A DNA stretch of 64,000 nt from Antedon mediterranea. Taxonomy: Eukaryota; Echinodermata; Crinoidea; Comatulida; Antedonidae. The stretch lies in contig NC_092674.1 of NCBI RefSeq assembly GCF_964355755.1, positions 12,593,001 through 12,657,000 on the forward strand, given 5' to 3'. Positions 9,826 to 20,641 of the stretch are shown here, in pieces; positions within the stretch are counted from its first letter, which is position 1; every line of letters starts with the position of its first letter. A model generated the notes under the pieces. The model saw nothing but the letters and a program-made list of their open reading frames with translations, made no database searches and had not been told where the DNA came from. The translations under genes and the position numbers were made by a program.

Positions 9826-11091
9826 TTGGTCTATACATCAGCGTACTACAGAAACGGCTTTGTTAAAAGTCAAAGCATATATTCTCCACAACTTTGCCAC
9901 AGGTCGCGTGGTTATAAGCAATAATTGATACGTGTCATCCGTGTTCGACACAGTGGACCATACAGTTTTAATTAATAGATTATCTAATGAGTTTGAGTAT
10001 CAAATTTGGTGCTATAAATTGAATTGAATCATATTTAGACAACCGACGTTACAAGGTCAAATTGTTGGGTTGTGAATCTGTAAAAACAAAAATTAAAGTC
10101 GGTGTCCCACAGGGGTCAACAATTAGCCCGGCATTTTTTACAGCGTATACTAGACCTATTGCCGATATTATAAAGTTTCATAATGTTGGGTATCATCTAT
10201 ATGCTGATGATACCCAACTTTATTCAAACTTTGATCCTAAAATAGCCGGTGACTTAGAAGTGTCTATTTTTTAGATTAATAATCTGTATCAAAAAACTTA
10301 AAATATGGATGTGTAAAAACAAACTTACGTACGCTTAATGAGCAAAAGACAGAACTTTTAGTTTTGGTTCCACAACAGGTTAATATTAATGATACTAAAA
10401 TTGAACTTAATATTTGTGGTGACATTCGGAAACCATCAGATACCTTTACGAATCTTTGATACAGACCTTAGCATGACAACTCATATTAATATGATTCGTC
10501 GCACTGTTAACTGGTATCAAAGAGGTCTACGTAGAATAAGACATTCTTAGATAATAAGACATGCGCTGAGGCGACTAGGTCCCTTGTTCTCTCTAGATTG
10601 GACTATTTTAATTCGCCGTTTGTTGGTATATCTATTAATTTAACACAGACAGCGATTGCAAAGACTACAAAACCGAGTATTTTAGGTGCCTTTGAATGTA
10701 AGAGCAGAACCTCTTCTCAACGAGCTTCATTGGCTTTTCATTCATTGTAGAATCCAAAGTAAGGTACTTTTGCATGTTTATAACTGTCTCGCAAACCTAG
10801 CACCAGATTACTTTCAAGATTTTTCAAGTATGAACCTGTGTTCTTGAATGCTCTTCCAGCACAAATTAGAATGGCTGAATCGATTGTTTTGTTTAAACGC
10901 TTTTCTTAAAACGTATTTATTTCCCAAGTAGTTTTTATATCTGAGACTTCTATATTTTTATATATTTATATTTTCCTATATGTCATTTTTCATTGAGATC
11001 TCTATTTTTATATCTTAAACTTGTAACAAAATATGTTAAGGGCTTTGATCAACTATATCGCTATATAAGCAATTATTATTAATTATTATCA
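9826..11091 (+). pseudogene. CR1/L2-like LINE fragment (RT and C-terminus)
   Basis: Conceptual translation gives AFDTVDH-like, GVPQGS and YHLYADDTQLY blocks (RT motifs, best frame 10062-10274), then a C-terminal part with LQRLQNR, EPLLNELHWL and LAPDYFQD motifs and a 3' end of CTATATAAGCAATTATTATT type. These are hallmarks of Jockey-superfamily CR1/L2 elements. The frame is broken many times, so the copy is dead. A shorter relative at 50066-50888 has lost about 440 bases that are present here (about 10495-10935). Confidence 0.78.
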
Positions 11092-11128
11092 CTAGATAGT
11101 ACGCGAGCGAAGCGAGCATACCTTCTAG
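11092..11128. mobile_element. 37-bp CTAG-bounded palindrome (Helitron-end-like), copy a
   Basis: Near-palindrome starting CTAGATAGTACG and ending ACCTTCTAG, with the core GCGAGCGAAGCGAGC. The same layout and length occur at 22138-22174. A hairpin followed by a CTAG end resembles Helitron 3' termini, but the outer arms also pair, which is not canonical. Confidence 0.55.
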
Positions 11129-12766
11129 GTCGTGTCCACAGATAGTTCTCAAATACACAGTAATTCCAGCGTAAAAAACTGGCGATTTTAAATGTACTTA
11201 CCGAAGGACTATAAATACATTGTCGTTTTCCGAAACGAATAAATAGACACGATGATTAATGTAGTCAACTAAAATTAACACCCATGGAATTAGGCCTACT
11301 TCCGAAGGAGAAACTTGTCTTAAAAATGAGTCCAAGTTTTTTATTTTAACTCATTTAAACAAACCCAATTTGTGTTTTGTATATACATTAGAGTTGAGGG
11401 ATGGGGAAGAGGATGGGAAGATCAATTTTTAAACAAATTCTTTATCCACTCAGTAACGAAATATCGTTTTAAATGTTTTATAGGCCTATCAATAATATAC
11501 CACTAAACAAAGTAAAACATTTACGATTTAATACTTTTTTAAAACTGTCTCTTTTATAGTCGATTGAAATAGTAAAGTACATGTAACGATACACCACTAC
11601 GACGTTTATATTTTTATAATTATTAATTAATACAAACGTTGAGAAGCAACTCTCAGTAATACAGTTTTTATTTGTGTATTATGTGTTTATATATCCAGCA
11701 GTAGAGCCTACCCACAGTCACAGTAATAAATGTTCTTTGTATATGTGTTTATATATCTAACAGTAAGAACATTCACAGTAAGAAAATATTTGTAACAGAA
11801 ATCAAGACGAAAAAACATGAATTTCCCTTAATATTGTCGAATACAAAATATGGCAAAATTCTGCCATAAAAACCAGGAAGACTTTTTTTCAGTAGTTAGG
11901 TCTTGATATATTCGTAACGTACGCATATTCAAATGAACCAAATTCACTAGAATTTAGTAAGGAAGCAAGTTTTAGATTCGTCTTAAAAATATCATATCAT
12001 CGCATCCCATCCTATTACTATTGAAACCGAATTGAAACATTTTAACAAGCTTTTTATGATGGTCACACACATCGTCAGATCTATGTATAGTAATGAGAAA
12101 TATACAAACAATGATGTTGTTGTGATGTCGGGGTGGGTGTTTGGGGAAGGCATTTGTTGGTAACATTAATTTCATAATAAAATAAATTCACCTAGATATG
12201 AACAAGTACAACACTGTATTTCGTATTATCAATAAGTGATAACAGTAAACAATTGTATGAAAATAATTGTTAAATAGATATAACAGTTAATCAATTATTC
12301 AACATAATATAATTATATTTGTGTTATAATAATACAGAATTGTGTGTATAAATATATGTGGGTGGCGTGGCGTTTATTAGAGGGTGGAGGTTGAATATAC
12401 CAAAGATGTTTTATGGGGGAGAGGGCGTTCGTATCTCGGGTCTCAACGGCGATAAATGCAGATAGCGCGCAACCTGTTCAAATCTAACATCAACTCAACA
12501 ACTCGGCTACCATTCGGCTATATCGAGATTTTACCTGATTTAAAATACATCTATGATTACAGCTATAATCAGTTCTCCCGATGTAGTCATATACCCCGTT
12601 TATGATATTTAAAATTGTATATACTGATTTTAAAATTTACCCGCAATATAATTCGATGATGTTTTAATATAATTGATTTGTTGATCGTTTTTTTGCACAA
12701 ACAAAAATGTGATGTGCCCATATATGGACATGATGATGTCATATAATTACCAAATTACCAAATTTT
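11129..12766. repeat. Non-coding duplicated segment (copies at 41076-42715 and 50926-52900)
   Basis: AT-rich sequence with no supported gene. The three copies match closely; the copy at 50926 carries about 340 extra bases (51577-51920) absent from the others. It contains the inverted paralogue 11785-11908 and the unclassified repeat 12000-12560. Confidence 0.85.
12000..12560 (+). repeat. Unclassified interspersed repeat (family A), copy 1
   Basis: Contains, in order, AGCTTTTTATGATGGTCACA, a GTTGTTGTGATGTCGG block, TATAAATATATGTGGGTGGC, GGCGTTTATTAGAGGGTGGA, and CAACTCAACAACTCGGCTAC. The same order, more diverged, occurs at 18290-18654 (split by a LINE), 48140-48840, 52090-52690 and 41940-42500. 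No coding capacity or termini were recognised. Confidence 0.7.
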
Positions 12767-12949
12767 GGGCACACTAATGTTATAGTGTAGACAGCTTGGA
12801 ATGTTACGCGTGGCCGTAAAAAAAGCAAAACAAACATTGGAGGGGAGCAAAAACTCGGAAGTCGCAAAATAGTATTAGTGAAATGCGTAATAACAATGCA
12901 GTAATATTTATTAATTCATAAAGTTTATGAAATAATCAAATTAAAATAA

Positions 12950-13016
12950 TTATTACAAAGTGCGACAGACAGTTATTACAAAGTGCGACAGCTCGATTAC
13001 TACAAGTGCGACACAG
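12950..13016. repeat. Short tandem repeat of a TTATTACAAAGTGCGACAG unit
   Basis: Three imperfect copies of a roughly 24-base unit. A single related unit (AAGTGTGACA) lies left of the ankyrin cassettes at about 22205, 34551 and 62692, so it marks the cassette edge. Copies at about 23273 and 53065. Confidence 0.75.
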
Positions 13017-13451
13017 TACAAACGGGGTTTACAGATAGTAATTATATGCGATGTGTCTTTTTTAAGACAGTACTTATCAGGAATGGACCCTATTTGTGTC
13101 CTTTCTTGCGTTTCGGGATCATTAATTTGAAAATAATATTAAGTTCTGTGGTGAGATCTTACTTGGAGATTCAGGGCTTTAAATGACTGCGACTTAAAAA
13201 CTGTCTTTGATTTATCTTACTTCCCAATGTCAAGATTAACATTGATGAGGCAGCGTTGTTCCGAATTACGTGAGGGGTACCGTGCAGTTCTCGACAATAC
13301 AGTCATCCTCACTACAAAGAGGCCTAAGTTGGTTCATTTAGGTATGTTATTACTGATACGCCCTTTAAAAATTGTAAAATTAGCACTTTGTTTTAATCAC
13401 ACTGAATTATATACTGTAGTACATATTATTATTAATGTTTGTAGCACTTAC

Positions 13452-13550
13452 ATTCTCCTGAAGATCCAAATTAGCACCTGCCTTGAGCAAAATAGTGCAA
13501 ACATCCGTTTGGCCCTTTAGTGCAGCCACATATAAAGGTGACGCTCCATT
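13452..13550 (-). CDS. Ankyrin-repeat exon 2 (99 bp, phase 0)
   Basis: Minus-strand ATTTCAG and GTAAGT flank 33 in-frame codons reading NGASPLYVAALKGQTDVCTI and on through LLKAGANLDLQEN. It is one full ankyrin repeat. The exact copy is at 23775-23873 and a diverged one at 53563-53661. On the low-coordinate side lies the block GACGAGGCAGCGGTGTTCCG or a close variant, shared by all ankyrin cassettes here, which shows descent from one ancestral cassette. Confidence 0.75.
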
Positions 13551-14655
13551 CTGAAATATTACAAACATTATGTTATAGTATTTTTTACTCTAAACAAAGT
13601 ATTATAATATTGTCCTGCAATCAATACGATGTAATCAATTAAAAATAACGTTATAGATTTAAATAATGGTAATAATAGAGGGCTAAAATCACGCATTATG
13701 GCTTTGCACGATATTTTTTGGCGTTCCAGATAATTGTTTTTTTTATTGTTTACGTGTTTTAATATTATTTATGATTTTCAGACAAATTTTAAAAGCTTAT
13801 ATGCATGAAAATAGTGTAGTTTTCTCATCTTCTAAATCAAATGTCAACTGTATACGTGAAGCATAATTTTATTGGATTGTTATTGTATTGTATTATATTG
13901 TTAAAACAATACATTTCAGTTCCAACTTATCCTTACATACATAAACTTGGTTCTTAATTGATATGAAAATCCTTATTGCAGCTTAAAAGAAGCTATACTG
14001 GTATTGAGCGCAGTAACATCTGACAAACGGCGGGCTTTGATAACTGCTGTAAAATCAACAGGGGCTAAATTTGAACCAGAACATTGGGTTAACCCGATAT
14101 TAATCACGAAAGATGCCCTGGATTATTTATCATCATGTTTTAAATCAGATGTAATTGGAATTCTATAAACCTCAGCTTCATCCCTATTTCTAGATAAATG
14201 CCATTCATACTCATTGAGAGTTGGCTGGTTTATTTAGCAGAAACCAGATATCCTTTAACTTGCATCAGCTTAAACTTATTATAGTTTGACCAAAATTATG
14301 CAAATATCCCTCCTACTCCCCTTGGGAGTTTTCTGCCGCTAGTTAGACCCCCTCCAAGGCAATTATTGTTATTGATTATACGAATTACGTAATTAGTTAG
14401 CTTAGCAATGATCTATGCCTCAAAAGCTCGGACGAGTTAGAATTTGAGGCGAAATGTCATAGGTCAAGGTCACAACTAACAAAAAACTATTTTACTGCCT
14501 AGAGACCACAGTTTTTATCCAATTCTCACTAAATTTAGCCACAATGATCAATGATTCATCATATAATTGTGGTTAAATTTTGAAGAGTCAGGGTCAAAGA
14601 TCAAGGTTCACAAAAAACAAAAAAAAAGAAATAAAAAAAAAAATTAAAAAAAAAA

Positions 14656-14722
14656 CCTCGGTGTGACTTAAACCTGCGACCTCAACTGTGAGAGGCTGGA
14701 TACATAATCATTACACCAAACT
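14656..14722 (-). repeat. tRNA-like SINE head or tRNA-Glu-like relic
   Basis: On the minus strand, TGGTGTAATGATTATG resembles a pol III A box and, about 40 bases on, GCAGGTTTAAGTCAC resembles a B box. Between them CCTCTCACAG looks like a Glu anticodon loop. The acceptor arms do not pair, so it is not a functional tRNA. An A-rich tract lies on the other side. Second copy at 24979-25045; missing from the third copy. Confidence 0.45.
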
Positions 14723-14784
14723 TTCATCCACAACTTTGCAGTGTGTAGTTAGCCTATTTACACTTAGAACTAATAAAAAAAAAT

Positions 14785-14812
14785 AAAAAATAAATATATA
14801 TATATATATTTT
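14785..14812. repeat. (TA)n microsatellite
   Basis: About ten TA units in an A-rich context inside the Helitron-like segment; also at about 25108-25135. Confidence 0.85.
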
Positions 14813-14988
14813 CCAGAGACATTTTATGTAGGGGAATTTTACAGTAGGCGGAGGTTTGTACTCTCAGAGTACCCTCTAGTTGGAACTGTTATTTGTAATA
14901 GTACAGGCCTAATTTAAATGCAGAAGCTCACAGTAAGTTTACGTCGTTGTACCATTGTTTCCTGATAATTGGAATGTAATCAGTTTTT

Positions 14989-15045
14989 ATTATAGTGATT
15001 TTTGATTTGACAAATTAAATTTGTCAAAACCAGAAATCACTATAA
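14989..15045. repeat. 57-bp imperfect hairpin
   Basis: The arms ATTATAGTGATTTTTGATTT... and its inverse (27 bases each, about three mismatches) meet at a very short loop around 15016. The three copies (also 25312-25368 and 54412-54468) keep the pairing. It could be a foldback element or a small-RNA precursor; the sequence alone cannot decide. Confidence 0.7.
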
Positions 15046-15544
15046 TGTATGACTGATGAGTTCAAGTTCAATCTGAAAACATCACTGATGACACAAATTA
15101 TAGCTAAACATTAATTATTATTGTCAACATAATCGAGTTGAAGGTATTGCTGTATATGTACGTAAATATCATAGTATAGCATACTGACAAAAAACGTTAC
15201 ATAAGGTAATTAGTCTATTTTCGTATACTAAGCGACTTACATTTTCTATACCTGACATAATTATTTGAATTATGTATATCCCAATATATTTGGTTGGTGT
15301 CATAATAGGCGATTTTAAACTCTCATAAACATGCAATGAAATCCTCGTTATTGAAAAAAAAATCTATTTATTAATATTAATATAATATGTTTTCTCTTTT
15401 TACTTGGTTAGATAAAACATGTTACCGAGAAACGGCAAACATTCTAGTTTAAATTCTTTATGTTAAGTACCCACAGATTGCACTATTTTCTGTAAGCTTA
15501 AATAGGTTTTCTTTTCGTTCATGTGTTGGGAATAGAAAATATTA

Positions 15545-17714
15545 CAGTGGGGGAAAGGCACTTCGCGTTTTGACCGTTAAATCGTGTAAAATCGACTTAC
15601 TTCCGCATTGACGATTTTGAAGCGCCACCTATCGTTGAAAACTGAAACCACGATTTTTCGTCGCCTAGCAAATAAGTGCTGTTTTATTTTAAGCTCTCAT
15701 GAATATTTATGAACCGCCCAACATTACCTATTATGGTAAAAGCATTTCCTAATAAGTATAATTGGATAACCAATCGGTTTCCTTCAAAGAAACCAAAGCT
15801 AATACAATACATTCGGCGACTGAAGTCGGGACTCGTGAAATTTATAAATGTGGTACGATTTGACTACTGTTTTGTTGTCCATTTTCTGTCCATAGTCGGA
15901 GGTGCATCCCAACAAATTACAAAAATTATAATCAATTGTTTTATCAAGAATAATATTAGTTTAATCGTTTAATCGAGTATGATATATTTCTATCCTGTTA
16001 AAAATTTGTTGGTGTATTCTCAGGCCTCGAAAGGTAGGTACATTTTGTAGCTGTGAGCGTGGTTTCGGCAACGCGAGACACGTGTATCAGTATAGGCGAT
16101 AGCGAGACGTGTGTTGTACTGTGTTGATGCTGATCCGATAATCGTTAAGTTGTACTGATTACGAGTATCATTGGTCCTGGCCGGCCTAGCCTGGTGATCT
16201 GATCCTCCCAAAAATACTTTTTTCAATCAGTATTAATATTATTATTTTTTTTTTCATTTATTATTTGATTTATTAGGCTCAATAGATGCCTAGCTAGGCT
16301 ACTACTAGTTGGCCTAGATTATATAAATAATAATAGTAAATACTGTAATTTAAATAATAAAATACAGCCCCCCCCCCCCCCCCCGTTTTACTTCTTAGGA
16401 CATCATATAATATTATAATTATATATACAGCCAGACATTAACATTTTTTTTAAATAATATTTATTATTTTTTCTGACACTTTCAGGAATCGTTGATGATG
16501 CAGAGTTCTTCGTCATTGTGACTTCAAATTGAGAGTGAAATGGATAAAAAGATGACACCGGTACCTACCGACATTGTCATACCCAAACTATAATTTAATA
16601 ATTTAAAACAAAATGTTGAATTGCAAATAATATATGTATGTTGCAGAGGATTTAGATGAATTACAATACAAATGTTTTATGTTGAATGCGAGTTATACTC
16701 TGTAAATTATGTTATTGTCATGTGGTAGACCTTAAAAATTGAATATTTATTGTATGCTAGGCCTATATTATATTTTATTAATACTATTACTGTATTACTA
16801 TTATTTATATTAACAGTACTACTATAGTTTGTACATGTTTTTACAAAAAAAAAATGAATAAATAATTTGTTATTCAATCTAATTGCTTATTTGTTCATCG
16901 ATAACAAAACAATTGTAAGCAAGTATATAACAGTTCTTGTTAGCCGCTTATTTCAGGTCATATTATTAATATTACCTAGGCCCGATCACAACGTCACTAA
17001 GTGACTTTCCGCCCCTGGAACAATCGTTCGCTAAATAGGGCTAGGCCTCGGACTCGTATAAAAGCTATTATAATAGTTATGATAAATATTCCTTAACTAA
17101 AATGTATATTGTGATAAATAAACAAGTAATAATATACGTTGTATTGGAATGTATTTATTTATATGAATTCTTATACGCGGACAATTATAAACATCGCGTA
17201 TATCGTTCGCTATAAATAAATTCATAAACACGATGACGACGTGTTTACAAAATGGCGGTTTCGCTAGTTTTCGATGGAACAAATAGAGATACCTTTAGTT
17301 TGAATAGTCGGAGCTGCATCCCAACAACCGAATTTTGTATCTTAATATCGTATTCTGTGGATTATTAATTTTTCTAACAGGGATTTTAAATTCAGGACTG
17401 TTCAATTTTTCTAAATATTTTATTTTAACGATTTTCTAGAGTAGGCTACAATTTCGGAAAAAAGACATTGGTTTATTTTGCCGTTAAATTACAGATTATC
17501 GTTTTGTTCAAATACATTTAATTTTACATGACAATATATCACAACCATTTATGAATTTATTTCACTAACAATATTTTTCCGATAATCAGCTAAATTTACA
17601 AATATTGTGTTTTTCAAACACCCTAAAATTTAGCAATTTTGAACTAAATTAGAAAAGTAGGGCGCCCTCTCCGAGTCGAAATTTGACACGATTTGTCGAC
17701 TGGCTCTCCCACTG
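15545..17714. mobile_element. 2.2-kb non-autonomous TIR transposon, copy 1
   Basis: The ends are CAGTGGGGGAAAGGC and the inverse of CAGTGGGAGAGCC, with a shared subterminal AAATCGTGT. The right flank is TGTA. In the third copy the left flank is also TGTA, giving a 4-bp target duplication; here the left flank has been deleted. A diverged paralogue near 47740 lacks the element and shows TATA at that point. No transposase was recognised. Four-base duplications fit Academ-, Chapaev- or Sola1-type elements, but the superfamily is open. It contains a poly-C run and an exon-like end at about 16485-16535. Confidence 0.75.
16368..16384. repeat. Poly-C tract
   Basis: A run of about 16 C inside the TIR transposon; the copies at about 26693 and 55917 have different lengths. 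Likely replication or sequencing slippage. Confidence 0.9.
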
Positions 17715-18289
17715 TGTAAAAACAAGTAAAACAGAATAAATTAGCAATTGTCACTGCATACTCATCCTTCAAACTAGCCGCCATCAAGCAAACACTCAAT
17801 TCACACTCATTCAGATAAACAAAAAAATGCACTTATTTTCGGATTATTTTTTTCTTACTTAATTTGTGTATTATTTTATATTAATGTACATCGTTTTTAT
17901 TTAATATTATGACTCCAATTATATATTGGAAATAAGGATTTGATCGAGTCGACTTTAGATTTGCAAGTAACAGAGAAGCATTTCTCTTGTCCGTTGTCAG
18001 AAGGTTATTGAATCTTTGTTGTTGATTTCTCTAATACCTATATGTAATTAACCGCTTTACGTCAATCTGTGTAGTAGGTACTAACAATAATATGTATTAG
18101 AACTCTAGTAACTGTCCTTTTCTGATATCTATCTTCGACTCAATGTATTTCATTTCTTTCATGAATATGAACAGTTTATCTTAAATGAAAGTTGAATTGA
18201 ATTTGAATTGCTTGTTTATTGTATTAACCATTGTCTGTAATTTTAGTATTAATTTCTTTAAAATGAATCTTATGAGCGTTAGTTTTACA

Positions 18290-18654
18290 GCAACAATAGT
18301 ACTTTATTTAACATTTTATAATAAAAATAAATTACCTTGGATATGAATAAGTACAACACCGTGTTTGATATTATCAAGAAGTGATAACAGTAAACAATTG
18401 TATGAATATGCTTGATAAATAAATAGACATAGCAGTCAATGAATTATTCAACAATTAGTATAATTGTGTTTGTTTTAGAATACAATATTGTGTGTATAAA
18501 TGTACGTGGCGGAGCGTTTATTAGAGGGTGGAGGTTGGATATTCCAAAGATGTTTTATTGGCGAGGGGCGTTTATTCAAATATTTGCGGTAGGCCTAATT
18601 GGTATAATCAATATATTATTTAGTTTAAATCAAACACCAAGTAATGACAATCAT
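18290..18654 (+). repeat. Unclassified repeat family A, 5' part, interrupted by a LINE
   Basis: Matches 12130-12420 and, better, 48370-48720. It stops at AATCAT, where the LINE begins; the rest of the repeat continues at 20642-20830. The target ATCAT is duplicated on both sides of the LINE. Confidence 0.75.
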
Positions 18655-18675
18655 TACCCAAAAAGAAAATTAGAA

Positions 18676-20440
18676 TATTTAATAATAATAAGCCTTGGCT
18701 CACAAAAGATGTAAGAAAGGAATTACTTAAGAAATATATTGCATCCAAAAACAAATGCAACGAGATGGAAAAGAAAAAGATTCAAAAATGTGTAAATAAT
18801 AAAATCAAAGCATGTAAAAAAGAATATGAAGAAAAAAATGAGAACAAATTCAAGTGCCGGGACACCCGTCAGGCCTGGAATGGAGTTAGGAAAATTACAG
18901 GTATTAGGAAGAAAAATAATGAAATTGAACACAGTTTTAAACCAAATGATTTTAATATTTTTTATTCTAGATTTGATGAAATAAATTTTAAATGTGAAAT
19001 GACTGCATCTGCTGAACGGTTTAAAAATGAAATGAATGATAAAAGTGCAATAAAAATTGATGTAGATGATGTTAAGAAATATATGGAAAGGGTAAATGTT
19101 AGTAAAGCAAAGGGTCCGGACGGTGTATCAGGGCGTTTGATTAGATCATGTGCCTCTCAGCTTTCACCAATAATAAGCCAGCTTTTCCAGTGTTCACTGA
19201 ATACGGGGGTGGTACCTGATCTATGGAAGGTCTCTGAGATTATACCTGTTCCGAAAATGTGTAACCCTAAAATCATTAACGACTTCAGACCAGTGGCATT
19301 AACATCTATTCTAATGAAGATCCTTTAGAAAATTGTTAGAAGTCAACTAATGTCTGAATGTAGTGATTTTATGGATACTAACCAATTTGCATATTAATGT
19401 AATATAGGGGTCGATGATGTAATTATAACCTTGTTAGACCTGGTGGTTTCACATTTAGATAAGAAGGGGACCTATGCTCGAGGGCTACTCATAGACTTTT
19501 CATCGGCATTTAATTTGATGCAGCCTCATATTTTAATGAATAAAATGTCTGAATGGAAGGTTAATACTTACCTTGCTCTATGGGTTGGTGATTTTCTTAC
19601 AAATCGGCAACATTATGTTAAAGTTGGTAAATCTATCTCAGAGATTAGAAGGATCAACTCTGGTGCACCCCAGGGGTGTTGTCTGTCACCAAGTTTATTT
19701 ACAATATATACTAGTGAATGTCGATCTTCATGTAGCATTGTGTCATATAATCAAAGACGCAGATGACATGGTACTGATTGGTCTATTGAAAAATGCTGAC
19801 GATCATGTGTATAAGGCTGAATATGTTAAATTAATGTCATGGTGCAATGACAATTACCTTAAGATTAATTTTAATAAAACTAAAGAAATTATATGGGATT
19901 TTAGGAAAAAGAAAAGAAAAAGAGTTATCTGATAGTTAATGATCAGACAATTGAACGTGTTCATGAACCAAATATCTTGGTACACATATTGATGATCAAC
20001 TTAGTTTTGAAAAAAATACGGCCGAGATAATTAAGAAAGGTCACCAAAGGTTATATTTCCTAAGAAAGCTAAAGAAATTAATGTTAGCTGTGGTACTCTA
20101 AAATTATTCTATGAAACAGTTATTCAATCAGTACTAGTTATCTCTTTTATTGCTTGGTTCGGTAATTTAAATGAAACACACAAGAAAGGTCTCATTAGAA
20201 TTACTAAGATAGCATCAAATATAATTGGTTGTACGGTTAATGATTTAAAATATCTTTATGAAAAACAGGTCCTAAGTAAATTAAGTAAAATTTTAGAAGA
20301 TAAGAAACATCCATTGCATATGATATTTTTTAAGAACAAGTCAGACCGGTTACGGGCTCCTAGAGCTGATACGTCAAGAAACCGACTGTCTTTTGTACCA
20401 AATTCAACTCATATTTTTAACTCAAAGATTGTTAGATCAT
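18676..20440 (+). pseudogene. LINE ORF2 remnant: linker, RT and C-terminus, inactivated (copy 1)
   Basis: The first open stretch reads KPWLTKDVRKELL, a lysine-rich linker, QAWNGVRKITG, then RT blocks SKAKGPDGVSG, VPDLWKVSEIIPVPK and NDFRPVALTSI, up to a TAG at 19326-19328. A second stretch holds LLIDFSSAFN and GAPQGCCLSPSLF. The catalytic box reads DADD (codons at 19756-19767) where LINEs have YADD, and a one-base frameshift lies just before it. The third copy has GAG in place of the stop and TAC (Tyr) in place of GAC, but shares the frameshift. It is therefore a dead element with extra damage since duplication. Confidence 0.85.
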
Positions 20441-20616
20441 AATAGCGCACATGCAATATATATTTTAAAGTTTTACTGTTGATGGATGTTTTAATTAATG
20501 TTTTTAAATTGTAAATTTGTTCTATGTATGATGTAATTATGAATGTTTTACCATATTTTTCTGTCGAGGAAAACAATTTTTCCATGTACAATTTAGTATA
20601 TATGGAACGAATAAAG

Positions 20617-20636
20617 ATTTGATTTGATTTGATTTG
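20617..20636. repeat. (GATTT)n tail of the LINE
   Basis: About four GATTT units end the LINE directly before the ATCAT target duplication. The unit number differs between copies (30941-30961, 60173-60195, 60792-60819). Confidence 0.85.
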
Positions 20637-20641
20637 ATCAT

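Larger units (their letters stand above)
13920..14879 (+). mobile_element. Helitron-like non-autonomous element, 3' end defined
   Basis: The 3' end has a perfect hairpin GTACTCTCAGAGTAC (14858-14872), then CCTCTAG followed by T, which matches the Helitron rule of a hairpin close to a CTRR end inserted before T. The 5' end is not certain; 13920 is chosen because CAGTTCCAACT there is the inverse of AGTTGGAACTG at the right edge. No Rep/helicase coding. The third copy (54240-54303) keeps the 3' end but lacks about 890 internal bases. Confidence 0.5.
18655..20636 (+). mobile_element. 5'-truncated Jockey/CR1-like LINE, copy 1
   Basis: About 1.98 kb inserted into repeat family A, with ATCAT at 18650-18654 and 20637-20641 as target duplication. 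The uninterrupted target can be read at about 48712-48722. It starts inside ORF2 upstream of the RT domain, so it is 5'-truncated. It ends in AATAAAGATTT followed by GATTT repeats, a microsatellite-like LINE tail. Confidence 0.85.

Noticed and set aside
12950-13016. Regulatory site array
   Set aside because: Three imperfect copies of a repeat that also borders other cassettes; nothing ties it to regulation.
14656-14722. Functional tRNA gene
   Set aside because: A- and B-box-like motifs are present, but the acceptor stem does not pair.
15709-15972. 87-codon frame inside the TIR transposon
   Set aside because: No transposase or other motif; the third copy has a TAG in the frame (GAAGTAGGGACTC near 55374).
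17097-17832. Two minus-strand frames in the TIR transposon
   Set aside because: Kept open in all copies only because the copies are recent; no motif recognised.
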